Below, in pieces: positions 35,721-45,228 of a stretch of DNA of 64,000 nt. Every line of letters begins with the position of its first letter. The stretch's first letter is position 1. A model generated the notes under the pieces. That model had not been told where the DNA came from. It worked only from the letters and a program-made list of their open reading frames with translations, and did not search any database. A program made the translations under genes and the position numbers. Source of the stretch: Phascolarctobacterium sp. (GTDB lineage Bacteria; Bacillota; Negativicutes; Acidaminococcales; Acidaminococcaceae). The stretch covers positions 124,001-188,000 of the forward strand of contig QAMT01000004.1 in NCBI GenBank assembly GCA_003150755.1, written 5' to 3'.

Positions 35721-36164
35721 AAGCATATATCTATAAATAAACAGCAAAGGTGAAACTATGTGGCTTTTTGTGCTGCCGCTTGCGGTAGTAATTATAGACC
35801 AGTTTTCCAAATACATAGTGGTGGAAAACATGGCGTTGGGCGAGAGCATTTCCATTATCGAAAATATTTTTCATTTAACGTATATTTTAAACCCCGGTGC
35901 GGCGTTTGGCATGTTTGCGCATAACCGCCTGTTTTTTATCGCCATTGCCGTGGCGGTTATCGGGCTTATTATCTGGGCGCGCAAGGAAATCCTTGCTTCG
36001 CCGCTGGAGGTTAAGGCAGGCGCAGGGCTCTTTTTAGGCGGCGCCATAGGCAACCTTATCGACCGGGCGCGGCAGGGCGTGGTAATTGATTTTTTTGATT
36101 TCCGCATCTGGCCGATTTTTAACATAGCAGATATTGCAATTTGTATTGGAGTTGGATTGATAAT

Positions 36165-37677
<1,513 letters not shown>

Positions 37678-37717
37678 TTTTATAAGCACTAATTTAAAGC
37701 GCAGGGAGGGAATAAAG

Positions 37718-38374
37718 ATGGAGAAAACACCGTTTGAATTGCGCACAGATGCTTTGGCACAAAGAGTAGTAAAAAATTTGCAGCGCCGCGCGTTTGAGGC
37801 TTACTATTGCCCGACGAAGGAAGAAGCGCTGGACAAGGCGCTGAGCCTTATCGACAAACAGCAGTGCGTTTCGTGGGGCGGCGGCATGACGCTTGAAGAA
37901 ATTGGCCTGCTGGACGTTTTGAGGACGCAGGGTTACAATGTTATCGACCGCGACACAGCCAAAAACCCGGAGGAGAAAATGGAGCTTCTGCGCAGGGCGC
38001 TGACCTGCGACACCTTTTTGATGAGCACCAACGCCATGACTGAGGACGGCGTAATGGTAAATATCGACGGCACCGGCAACCGTGTGGCAGCAATGGTGTT
38101 TGGCCCTAAAAGCGTTATCGTCATTGCCGGCATCAACAAAGTAGTTAAAAGCTACGAGGATGCTGTGGCACGTGCGCGCAACTATGCTGCGCCTATCAAC
38201 GTGCAGCGCTTTGCCAGCTTTAACCCGCCTTGCAAAAATAACGGGCACTGCTATAACTGCGTTGCGCCCGACAGCATCTGCAACTTTATTTTAACCACCC
38301 GCAAGGGCAGCGTTATGAACGCTAAACAGCCGAGAATTAAAGTAATCCTTGTCGGCGAAAACCTTGGCTATTAA
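37718..38374 (+). CDS. LUD domain protein (lactate utilization LutC/YkgG-like)
   Basis: About 218 residues. Fits the DUF162/LUD family: CVSWGGGMTLEEIGL, MSTNAMTEDGVMVNIDGTGNRVAAM, FGPKSVIVIAG and the cysteine-bearing C-terminus NPPCKNNGHCYNCVAPDSIC. Stand-alone LUD proteins are of unclear function. GGGAGGG ribosome site. Last gene of the lspA run; the tRNA promoter follows. Confidence 0.85.
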   Translation: MEKTPFELRTDALAQRVVKNLQRRAFEAYYCPTKEEALDKALSLIDKQQCVSWGGGMTLEEIGLLDVLRTQGYNVIDRDTAKNPEEKMELLRRALTCDTFLMSTNAMTEDGVMVNIDGTGNRVAAMVFGPKSVIVIAGINKVVKSYEDAVARARNYAAPINVQRFASFNPPCKNNGHCYNCVAPDSICNFILTTRKGSVMNAKQPRIKVILVGENLGY

Positions 38375-38444
38375 GCTTGCGCTGATAAAAAATTAACCTG
38401 ATTTTTGCTGCCGAAAAAAATTATAAAAATTTTATAAAAAACAC

Positions 38445-38473
38445 TTGCAATTTAGATAAAGCTGTATTATAAT
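38445..38473 (+). promoter_or_regulatory. Promoter of the tRNA-Gln/tRNA-Glu unit
   Basis: TTGCAA (38445-38450), 17-base spacer, TATAAT (38468-38473), about 33 bases before tRNA-Gln. Confidence 0.75.
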
Positions 38474-38505
38474 AACTCTTGTGTTCAGGAGAACACGAAA
38501 GATAC

Positions 38506-38579
38506 TCCGGGATAGTGTAATGGTAGCACAAATGACTCTGGATCATTTTGTCTGGGTTCGAGTCCTAGTCCCGGAGCCA
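38506..38579 (+). tRNA. tRNA-Gln (anticodon CTG)
   Basis: Cloverleaf checked by eye: acceptor TCCGGGA/TCCCGGA, discriminator G, encoded CCA; anticodon stem AATGA/TCATT with loop CTCTGGA giving CTG; T stem CTGGG/CCTAG around TTCGAGT. Confidence 0.95.
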
Positions 38580-38588
38580 TTTTTTTAC

Positions 38589-38663
38589 GGCGCTATGGTC
38601 AAGAGGCTAAGACGTCGCCCTCTCAAGGCGAAATCACGGGTTCGATTCCCGTTAGCGCTACCA
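38589..38663 (+). tRNA. tRNA-Glu (anticodon CTC), prophage attachment locus
   Basis: Acceptor GGCGCTA/TAGCGCT with a G-U first pair, discriminator A and encoded CCA. Anticodon stem TCGCC/GGCGA with loop CTCTCAA giving CTC. T arm CGGGTTCGATTCCCG. Its 3' half is also the end of the prophage recombinase gene read on the other strand, so the host/phage junction (attL) lies within or next to it. Confidence 0.93.
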
Positions 38664-40092
38664 CCGTGCTATATATTTCAACTTTAAAGTTTATTTCAAT
38701 ATTATTATCTTTTACTAATATCCGTTCAACAAAAATATCAAAAAGTTGTTTTTTATCTTCAATGTCGAATGTGGAAGATGACAAATAATCTAAATATCGT
38801 TCAACATCTTTGATATTCACGCCGTTTTGGGTAACTTCCAAAGCGGCGCATTCTTTTTTTATGGCAGCATATTCGCGCTTTGCCTCTTTGTATTTATCAG
38901 CAACGGCGGCATCGCCGGTTTCCGCATACAAGTCAAGCAGGCGAGAAAACTTTTGCTGCCTTTTTTGCATTTCACGTTTTAATGCTTTGAGCTGCTTTTT
39001 TATTTCATCATTTTTGTTGAGTTGTTTAAAATGCGCCAAAATCTCATCACGGCTTGAAATCAATTCTCTTTTGAGCTGCTGGAATACAATGTTTTCCAAT
39101 TCTTCTTTTTTTAAGCGGGGAGAGTTACAGCCAGAGCGTTTGTAAGTTTTGTTTTTACAAACGTAATGATGATACTGGTTTTTGCCGCAGCCGGAAGTAT
39201 AACCGTACATAGCTCCGCCGCAGGCACAAAACACTTTGCCGGTAAGCGCATAGTTTACTTTCGCAGAATTTTTACCGCCGGTATTTTTGCGCAGCATTGA
39301 CTGTACCTGATAGAACAGTTCTTTATCAATGATAGCAGGCAGCGCGTTTTCGACTTCGATACAATCCACATTAAGCGCGTGGCTGTTGTGTTTTGTTGTC
39401 TTGTTGTGAAGCAAAACGCCTATGTATTTTTTATTTACTAAAATGTCATGCAGACTGTTTTTGCCAAAGGCATTGCCGCGTTTACTTTTATAGCCGTTAT
39501 CGTTCAGCCAGTCTATTATTTTACCGTAGCCGCAACCGGCGGCGCGCATAGTAAATATTTGTTTAACGGCGCGTGCCTCAAAATCGTTTATAACATACTT
39601 GCCGCCGACAACATCATAGCCCAGCGGAGCTGTACCGCCGTTATGCTTGCCTTGTAGTGCTGTTTCTTTTTTGCCTTTCTTTATTTCAAGCGAAAGGTTA
39701 CGGCTATACCACGCGGCGACGGCTACCTTAATACCTTCGGTCAGTTTGCCGTTGGCTGTACTTACGTCTATACCCTCGGCGCTGTATTCGTAGGTTACGC
39801 CGTTTTTAACAAGCCTGTCCACATTGGTATAGTAGTCTATCTCGTTGCGCGCGTTACGGTCAATTTTGTGGAAAATAACCACATCAAAAATATCATCGGC
39901 GGATTCTAAAATCATCTGCTGGAATCCGGCACGACCGGCAACGGAAGTTCCGCTGATGGCTTCGTCCTTATATATCTTGACTATGCTATAATGCTTCCGC
40001 GCACAGTATTCTTTGCTGCAACGTAACTGCGCTGTAATACTTTCCGTTCTTTGGTTGTCTGATGAATAACGCGCGTACAATGCAGCTCTCAT
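38623..40092 (-). CDS. Large serine recombinase (prophage integrase)
   Basis: 489 residues. N-terminal resolvase domain with nucleophile serine in LYARYSSDNQ and VVIFHKIDRNAR, a recombinase domain (GYDVVGGKYVINDFEARAVKQIF), zinc ribbon (FCACGGAMYG … YVCKNKTYKRSGC) and a coiled-coil tail. It integrates and excises the prophage. The last 13 or so codons (ALTGIEPVISP) and the TGA stop are the reverse complement of the tRNA-Glu 3' half, so the C-terminus depends on the integration site. ATG start with AAAGGAT. Confidence 0.93.
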   Translation of the reverse strand: MRAALYARYSSDNQRTESITAQLRCSKEYCARKHYSIVKIYKDEAISGTSVAGRAGFQQMILESADDIFDVVIFHKIDRNARNEIDYYTNVDRLVKNGVTYEYSAEGIDVSTANGKLTEGIKVAVAAWYSRNLSLEIKKGKKETALQGKHNGGTAPLGYDVVGGKYVINDFEARAVKQIFTMRAAGCGYGKIIDWLNDNGYKSKRGNAFGKNSLHDILVNKKYIGVLLHNKTTKHNSHALNVDCIEVENALPAIIDKELFYQVQSMLRKNTGGKNSAKVNYALTGKVFCACGGAMYGYTSGCGKNQYHHYVCKNKTYKRSGCNSPRLKKEELENIVFQQLKRELISSRDEILAHFKQLNKNDEIKKQLKALKREMQKRQQKFSRLLDLYAETGDAAVADKYKEAKREYAAIKKECAALEVTQNGVNIKDVERYLDYLSSSTFDIEDKKQLFDIFVERILVKDNNIEINFKVEIYSTVVALTGIEPVISP

Positions 40093-40140
40093 GTTATCTA
40101 TCCTTTCTAAACATATGTTTGCTTATAGGTTTTAAATATT

Positions 40141-40170
40141 GCCGCTCTATAAAGAGCGGCTTTTTTATTA
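40141..40170 (+). terminator. Rightward-oriented hairpin between recombinase and next gene
   Basis: GCCGCTCT/AGAGCGGC around ATAA (40141-40160), then TTTTTTATT. The T-run is on the plus strand although both flanking genes read leftward, so it would stop transcription entering from the tRNA side, or act weakly in both directions. Confidence 0.65.
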
Positions 40171-40228
40171 TAATAAAAAAGTGTAGTTGCAATTATCACA
40201 AGAATTATTCTAATAATTGTGAGAAAAT

Positions 40229-40666
40229 TCAAATCAAGCCGTCACGGTGCATAAGCCAATATATCCACAAAGTAGTTAACACGTTTTCGCCGTTGCTTTC
40301 CGGAGGAATAAAAGAATAATTAACATCCGGTGTAGTCATGTAGTCGAGTAATTCGCCCTCAATAGTATATCTACATATTGTCAAAAATTTAAAAGAGCTA
40401 TTCGTTAAATTATATTTTGCGTAAGTTTTTAATGTAACCCCTTGCTGGTAATCGTCATAAACTACCCATGCTGTAACGAATTTATGATTATATGTTTTAG
40501 AATAACTGTTGTTATCTGTTTCAAATATCAAAGACTGCTTGTCAATATAAATTTCCATAGAAGGTGTTGTTGACGGAACACGTGACCAACGCTCTTGTGC
40601 AGAAATTTGAAGTGGCAAACAAAGCACTAACAACAAAACAGTTATAACTTTTAATGTTTTAGTCAC
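40229..40666 (-). CDS. Secreted protein, surface-adhesin E-like
   Basis: About 145 residues. Clear signal peptide (TKTLKVITVLLLVLCLPLQISAQ). The rest follows the pattern of surface-adhesin E-like proteins: W…IYIDKQSLIF, FVTAWVVYDDYQQ, KFLTICRYTIEGELLDY. As a prophage lysogenic-conversion type gene it may alter the host envelope; that is inference. GTG at 40666 is chosen because GGAG lies 10 bases upstream. Confidence 0.6.
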   Translation of the reverse strand: MTKTLKVITVLLLVLCLPLQISAQERWSRVPSTTPSMEIYIDKQSLIFETDNNSYSKTYNHKFVTAWVVYDDYQQGVTLKTYAKYNLTNSSFKFLTICRYTIEGELLDYMTTPDVNYSFIPPESNGENVLTTLWIYWLMHRDGLI

Positions 40667-40717
40667 AAAAACCACACTCCTTTAATACAAGAAACATTGT
40701 AGATGGATTAAATTTCA

Positions 40718-41113
40718 TCACTTCCAACCTTCCTTTAAAAACAAATTGATATAATGTGTATCTACATCGGGACAAGCCTGCTTTAATAACTCAAGTGAAA
40801 AAGTATCCGCTTCATTTTCGTGCCGTTTGCTGCAAAAATAAGTACGGCTATCAAGGCAAAAATGCTTATATTTTGGGTGTAGTATTATGTGCCCTAATTC
40901 GTGTCCAATAACAGCTTTTTGCTGCCATTCATCCAAATTGCTATTAACAACAATGTATTTGCGACGCAGTACGCGCCGCCAAAAGCCGTTAGTATGCCCG
41001 GAAAGTGGGTAGGGATAAATAGTTATTTTGAGACAAGCTGCAATATCGCAAGGATTCGCAGAACCGGCTTTGCGTATTAAATTTTTTATACGAAGCGGTA
41101 TATTGTATGCCAT
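40718..41113 (-). CDS. ImmA/IrrE family metallo-endopeptidase
   Basis: 131 residues. Zinc motif HEXXH in AVIGHELGHIILHP, with a downstream ENEADTFSLELL region supplying the third ligand. In such phages it cleaves the CI-like repressor after DNA damage. It begins 2 bases after the repressor stop, so the two are one unit. Confidence 0.9.
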   Translation of the reverse strand: MAYNIPLRIKNLIRKAGSANPCDIAACLKITIYPYPLSGHTNGFWRRVLRRKYIVVNSNLDEWQQKAVIGHELGHIILHPKYKHFCLDSRTYFCSKRHENEADTFSLELLKQACPDVDTHYINLFLKEGWK

Positions 41114-41115
41114 AA

Positions 41116-41472
41116 CTATTTTCCTTTTTTGTTTTTATCTTTCGCGTCATAATATAATGCCTCTAAAATGCGGAGCATTTGTTCCTTTTCTTCTTCTGAA
41201 ACCATACGACCGTTAAGGGTAACTTCTTCCTCCTCAAGGATTTTCTTTAAATCCTTGGGGATTTTTTTATTTTGGAAGTGAGTGTCTTCTCCCAAAAGGT
41301 AATCAACACTGACATTAAAATATGCAGCAATCGTTTTTAGCATATCAGGATTAGGGTCACGTTCCCCCTTTTCCCAGCGTGAAATAGTATTTTGATTAAC
41401 ATTAAGCTCTTTGGCTAATTCTATTTGATTTATTCCTTTTGCTTTTCTTAACTCCGTTAATCTCGAAAGCAT
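41116..41472 (-). CDS. CI-like XRE-family repressor
   Basis: 118 residues. N-terminal helix-turn-helix LRKAKGINQIELAKELNVNQNTISRWEKG, then a second half rich in charged residues and lacking a LexA-type peptidase, which fits control by the adjacent ImmA peptidase. It should bind the GGGATAAA operators just upstream and keep the rightward promoter off. Confidence 0.88.
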   Translation of the reverse strand: MLSRLTELRKAKGINQIELAKELNVNQNTISRWEKGERDPNPDMLKTIAAYFNVSVDYLLGEDTHFQNKKIPKDLKKILEEEEVTLNGRMVSEEEKEQMLRILEALYYDAKDKNKKGK

Positions 41473-41489
41473 TCAATCGCCCCCTTGCT

Positions 41490-41600
41490 ATTATAGTATC
41501 CTTAAATGGGATAAAAGTAAATATCTTTATCCCAAAATGGTTGACACAATAATCCCGAAGCGGTATAATATACCAAAACGGGATAGAAAGGTGGGATAAA
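41490..41600. promoter_or_regulatory. Immunity switch: divergent promoters and GGGATAAA operator array
   Basis: Rightward promoter TTGACA (41541-41546), 17 bases, TATAAT (41564-41569), a perfect consensus. A leftward -10 (TATAAT on minus, 41490-41495) has a poor -35. Half-sites of GGGATAAA occur at 41508-41515 (+), 41526-41533 (-), 41552-41556 (-), 41580-41584 (+) and 41593-41600 (+). The first two form a dyad in the leftward promoter and the next two flank the rightward -10. Confidence 0.8.
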
Positions 41601-41816
41601 ATGCGAACTTGGTTGAAAGAACTACGCTTAGCAAAAGCACTTACGCAAGCAGAAGTAGCAGAAAAATTAGGAATCAATCAAAACACCTACTCTCGTTTAG
41701 AGATGGGAACATATCAAAAAGATTTAAACATATCTACTGCTGCAAAACTTGCAGACATTTTTAAAATCTCGTTGTCGAAAATACGCAATTATGAAGAAGC
41801 GTTGACCGGAAAATAA
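41601..41816 (+). CDS. Cro-like XRE-family DNA-binding protein
   Basis: 71 residues, essentially one helix-turn-helix domain (LRLAKALTQAEVAEKLGINQNTYSRLEMG). Divergent from the repressor across the shared operators, so it is the likely Cro counterpart. ATG follows AGGTGGG; the last operator half-site overlaps this ribosome site. Confidence 0.85.
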   Translation: MRTWLKELRLAKALTQAEVAEKLGINQNTYSRLEMGTYQKDLNISTAAKLADIFKISLSKIRNYEEALTGK

Positions 41817-41849
41817 AACCCGCGTACAGCGGGTTAAGGAGGTGAAAAC

Positions 41850-42008
41850 ATGAGAGTTGTAGTTGACCTGAAAGGCAACGTGCTGGAACGGCACGAGGAC
41901 GGCTTTAACCGTACCGAAGCCAATAGAGTTTATAACCTTTGGTGGGCAATCAGATTAAAGCGTTTTATCGAAGCCGAAAAGGCCAAAGAAAGGAGAGCAG
42001 AAGCATGA
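41850..42008 (+). CDS. Small early phage protein
   Basis: 52 residues beginning MRVVVDLKGNVLERHEDG; basic, probably helical C-terminus. Function unknown. Strong AAGGAGGTGA ribosome site, and its TGA overlaps the ATG of the next gene by 4 bases, which supports translation. Confidence 0.65.
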   Translation: MRVVVDLKGNVLERHEDGFNRTEANRVYNLWWAIRLKRFIEAEKAKERRAEA

Positions 42009-42316
42009 AAAAGTATTGCATTGTAGCCGGAATCGCTTTAATTATGCTGGCGGTTATGGCGCTTTATCCGCCACCAGCAGAGCCGTCGGAAAAAATCTAT
42101 GTGCCAGTAACTGTTCACGCCGGCGACACGCTCGGTATTATCTGCCGGGAACTGGCCGCCACTTATGGCGACGAGCGCGACTGGCGCGAAATAGTCTATT
42201 TTGTGCAAAAGCAAAATAAGCTGAACACACGCGAGCCAATCAGACCCGGCGACAAACTTATCGTTGAGCTGCTTGTTGAGCGCGGCAAGCAGCTTGAAAA
42301 AGAAAAATGCCGTTGA
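42005..42316 (+). CDS. LysM-like membrane-anchored protein
   Basis: About 103 residues. N-terminal membrane anchor (CIVAGIALIMLAVMALYPPP), then a LysM-like domain: VTVHAGDTLGIICRELA … WREIVYFVQKQNKLN … IRPGDKLIVELL. LysM binds peptidoglycan; small anchored LysM proteins such as YneA inhibit division, a possible role here but unproven. ATG at 42005 after AGGAGAG. A hairpin covers its stop codon. Confidence 0.75.
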   Translation: MKKYCIVAGIALIMLAVMALYPPPAEPSEKIYVPVTVHAGDTLGIICRELAATYGDERDWREIVYFVQKQNKLNTREPIRPGDKLIVELLVERGKQLEKEKCR

Positions 42317-42339
42317 GTATTGGACGATACCCAACGGCA
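42308..42339 (+). repeat. Perfect hairpin over the LysM gene stop
   Basis: TGCCGTTG (42308-42315) pairs with CAACGGCA (42332-42339), with an inner GTAT/ATAC pairing. No T-run follows, so it is more likely an RNA processing or stability element than a terminator. Confidence 0.4.
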
Positions 42340-42433
42340 AGGTACAAGTTTGTTGGTGTAATTGAGCAAAAACCAAAACAAACATGAAAAGTATTGCGCT
42401 TTATATTATAGCATATTCAGGAGGCGCTTATCA

Positions 42434-42880
42434 ATGGTTGCATTTAGAGATGAACTTATAAACTTCCGCGATGTGCGCCGCAAGGTATCAAGCCTTGACC
42501 AGCTTTTTAAAAAATGTCCGACCTGCGGGCGGGAACGGCGCATACCGGATATGGCGGATTATCCGTTCAAACTGCGTGCAGGCAGCAGCGTAGTGTTTTT
42601 TTGCAGGGAGAGCTGCATGAGAAAATATATTGCAGCACACCCGGAATGCGAGAAACACGAACCGCGCAGCAAAAGACAGACATGGTCAGAAGCGCGCTAC
42701 AAGGAAGTTGCGTTAAGGCGCGCGAGAAAAGCGAAGGAATACATCAAATTGCAGCACGAGGGCATGACGACCGTTGCAATCGGCAAGATGTTTAAAATCA
42801 CCACAAGCGCCGTCAACAAAGCGATTGAGCGCTACTTTGAAGATATAGCACTTGGAAAGATTAAGGAGGAAGAAGTATGA
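42434..42880 (+). CDS. Zinc-finger/helix-turn-helix phage protein
   Basis: About 148 residues. A treble-clef-like cysteine set (KKCPTCGRERRIP … VFFCRESCMRKYI) is followed by a basic stretch and a C-terminal helix-turn-helix (MTTVAIGKMFKITTSAVNKAIERYF). Probably binds DNA; role unknown. ATG at 42434 with AGGAGG. Its stop overlaps the next gene start (ATGA). Confidence 0.6.
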   Translation: MVAFRDELINFRDVRRKVSSLDQLFKKCPTCGRERRIPDMADYPFKLRAGSSVVFFCRESCMRKYIAAHPECEKHEPRSKRQTWSEARYKEVALRRARKAKEYIKLQHEGMTTVAIGKMFKITTSAVNKAIERYFEDIALGKIKEEEV

Positions 42881-43833
42881 AAGGGAAACTGATTATGACC
42901 GTTGCCGAAATGGCAAACCGTGACAACTGGCTGGAAGCGCGCAGCAAAGGAATCGGCGGCAGCGAAGCAGCCGTTATCGTAGGAATGAGCAGGTTTAAAA
43001 GCCCGTTTGAATTGTGGCTTGAAAAGACCGGCGCAGCCGAGCAGGAGAACTTGAGCGACAACGAATGTGTTTATTGGGGAACGGTTTTAGAACAGGCCGT
43101 AGCTGACAGGTTTAGCGAGCTTACCGGTAAGAAGGTAACGAAGCGCGGCATGTTGCAAGACGAGGAAGTACCGTACTTTTTTGCGAATGTTGACCGCGTG
43201 GTGGTTGGCGAAAATGCCGGGCTGGAATGCAAGACCACGAATGCTTTTAACCGTGATGAGTGGGAAGGCGACAATATCCCGGACGCTTACTACTGCCAGT
43301 GCCAATGGTATATGGGAGTTACCGGCGCGGATAAATGGTACATTGCCTGCCTGATTGGCGGCAACAAATTTGTATGGAAAGAGGTTGCCCGCAATGAACA
43401 AGACATTGCTGCATTAAGAGAAGCGGCCAAAGAGTTTTGGCAGACGAACGTGCAGGGCGGCGAAATGCCACCGGCGGACGGCAGCAAGAATTGTGCAGCG
43501 GCTTTAACGGAACGATTCAAAGGCGGCGTTAAAGAAGTGCTGAACCTTGACGGCGTTGACGACGCTAACGAGCTGGCGGCAAAAATATTGGACATTAAAG
43601 CCACGGTTAAGGAATTGGAAAAGCAGCAAGTTGAAGCGGAAAACCGTTTAAAAGCTGCAATGGGCGACCACGAAGCGGCGCAGGCTGGCCGCTACATCTT
43701 AAACTGGACGACCGTTAAAACGGCCGGGCGTTTTGACAAAAAACGCTTTGAAGAAGATTATCCCGGAGTGTACGCGCAGTACCTTGGGGCTGGCGGAACG
43801 ACACGCAGATTCACTGTTAAGGAGGCAAAATAA
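42877..43833 (+). CDS. YqaJ-like phage recombination exonuclease
   Basis: 318 residues, lambda-exonuclease fold. Marks: GIGGSEAAVIVGMSRFKSPFELW, then the catalytic D…ExK set in FFANVDRVVV and GLECKTT, and YYCQCQWYM. A coiled region lies near residues 230-265. Resects double-stranded ends for the RecT annealase encoded next. Overlaps the upstream gene by 4 bases; RecT follows after 2 bases. Confidence 0.92.
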   Translation: MKGKLIMTVAEMANRDNWLEARSKGIGGSEAAVIVGMSRFKSPFELWLEKTGAAEQENLSDNECVYWGTVLEQAVADRFSELTGKKVTKRGMLQDEEVPYFFANVDRVVVGENAGLECKTTNAFNRDEWEGDNIPDAYYCQCQWYMGVTGADKWYIACLIGGNKFVWKEVARNEQDIAALREAAKEFWQTNVQGGEMPPADGSKNCAAALTERFKGGVKEVLNLDGVDDANELAAKILDIKATVKELEKQQVEAENRLKAAMGDHEAAQAGRYILNWTTVKTAGRFDKKRFEEDYPGVYAQYLGAGGTTRRFTVKEAK

Positions 43834-43835
43834 TT

Positions 43836-44816
43836 ATGGCAAACATAAAAAGCAATGGCGGCATTGTAGCAGCAAGACAACAGAACAAAAACGAAGTGGC
43901 AACACAAGCGAAGCAAAAAAGCATAGCACTTGTGATGAACGAATTGTTGGACAGCGAAGGTATTCGCGGCAGGATTAACGAGCTTTTGGGCAAGCGCGCG
44001 GCGCAATTCACTGGCAGCCTTGTTAGTCTTGTAAACGCCGACGGCAATTTGAAACTGGCGTTTCAGCAAGCACCAATGACGATTATTCAGGCAGGCTTGC
44101 GTGCTGCGACGTATGACTTGCCGGTAGACCCTGGCTTAGGATATGCCTACATTGTACCGTTCAAAAATAACAACAAAGGCGGCATTTACGAAGCTCAATT
44201 TATTATGGGCTATAAAGGCATGTATCAGCTGGCAATGCGTACCGGCGTTTATAAAAAGCTGAATGTCGTTGATGTGCGCGAAGGTGAGTTAAAGCACTAC
44301 AACCGCTTAACCGAAGATATAGAGATTGAATTTATCGAAGATGAGGACGAGCGCGAGAAGCGAGAAATTATTGGCTACTGCGGATTTTTTAGACTGATTA
44401 ACGGCATGGAAAAATTCATCTACATGAGCCTGAAAGAAATCCGCCGCCACGAGGAAAAGAACCGCAAAGGCAAGTACATGGGTAAAGGCTGGCGCGAGGA
44501 CTTCGACGCAATGGCCCGCAAAACGGTAATCCGCAAACTGATTGGCAAGTGGGGTATTATGTCAATCGACTATCAGACGGCAGACGCAAGCACGCTACGT
44601 GCGGCAGAAGCTATCGCCAAAGGCGAATTTGACGACGAAGATGTTCAGACAATCGACACGGCAGCAGAACAGTTACCGGCAGCAGCAGATGAACCGGCAA
44701 CGGAAAATACTCCCGACGGACGCAGAGTTGACCCACAGACCGGCGAATTGTTTGCAGATGATGAATTTAACGCGGACGAGATTAAAAACGCTGAAAACGA
44801 AAATATGGAGGCATGA
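43836..44816 (+). CDS. recT: RecT single-strand annealing protein
   Basis: 326 residues. Family motifs: LASLVNAD-like SLVSLVNADGNLKLAF, AGLRAATYDLPVDPGLGYAYIVPF, AQFIMGYKGMYQLAMRTG, YCGFFRLING and DAMARKTVIRKLIGKWGIMS. Acidic C-terminus. Anneals strands exposed by the YqaJ nuclease. GGAGG ribosome site. Confidence 0.95.
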   Translation: MANIKSNGGIVAARQQNKNEVATQAKQKSIALVMNELLDSEGIRGRINELLGKRAAQFTGSLVSLVNADGNLKLAFQQAPMTIIQAGLRAATYDLPVDPGLGYAYIVPFKNNNKGGIYEAQFIMGYKGMYQLAMRTGVYKKLNVVDVREGELKHYNRLTEDIEIEFIEDEDEREKREIIGYCGFFRLINGMEKFIYMSLKEIRRHEEKNRKGKYMGKGWREDFDAMARKTVIRKLIGKWGIMSIDYQTADASTLRAAEAIAKGEFDDEDVQTIDTAAEQLPAAADEPATENTPDGRRVDPQTGELFADDEFNADEIKNAENENMEA

Positions 44817-44818
44817 GC

Positions 44819-45166
44819 ATGGAAAAGCAAATCACTATCACAGATAAGGAATTTAACGCAATAACGAGCAGAGTGGCGCGTGAGTGGAGCGAAGAAACGC
44901 TGAATAAAAACGGTTACGGCAATATGATGTTTGCTGCCGCAATAGCAAAAATCCACGCCGACATCGTCGTTCGTTTGCAAAACGAATTGTTTAAAAATGC
45001 AAACCCCAGAGTAATGCCGAAGGCAGCGCCCAAAGCGAATCCCGAAGCAGAAAGCGTTGCTCCCGACGGTACGGAAAAGCCGGACGTTACCCCGACTGAT
45101 TTAAGAAAAATGATTGATAAAATCAACGACGGCAGCGTTGAAATCTTTATCATTCGCAAGAAATAA
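44819..45166 (+). CDS. Hypothetical phage protein
   Basis: About 115 residues, not recognised. N-terminal half is helical and charged; the middle is P/A/K/E rich; the C-terminus reads LRKMIDKINDGSVEIFIIRKK. ATG at 44819 has GGAGG 8 bases upstream. In the recT operon, so possibly replication or recombination linked. Confidence 0.55.
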   Translation: MEKQITITDKEFNAITSRVAREWSEETLNKNGYGNMMFAAAIAKIHADIVVRLQNELFKNANPRVMPKAAPKANPEAESVAPDGTEKPDVTPTDLRKMIDKINDGSVEIFIIRKK

Positions 45167-45182
45167 CAGCAGTAAACGGACA

Positions 45183-45205
45183 GGGCGGCGAATAACCGCC
45201 CTTTA
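45183..45205 (+). terminator. Weak hairpin
   Basis: GGGCGG (45183-45188) pairs with CCGCCC (45196-45201), then TTTAG. Too weak a T-run to be sure. Confidence 0.35.
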
Positions 45206-45228
45206 GCCGTAACAAGGTGGTGAGCAAA

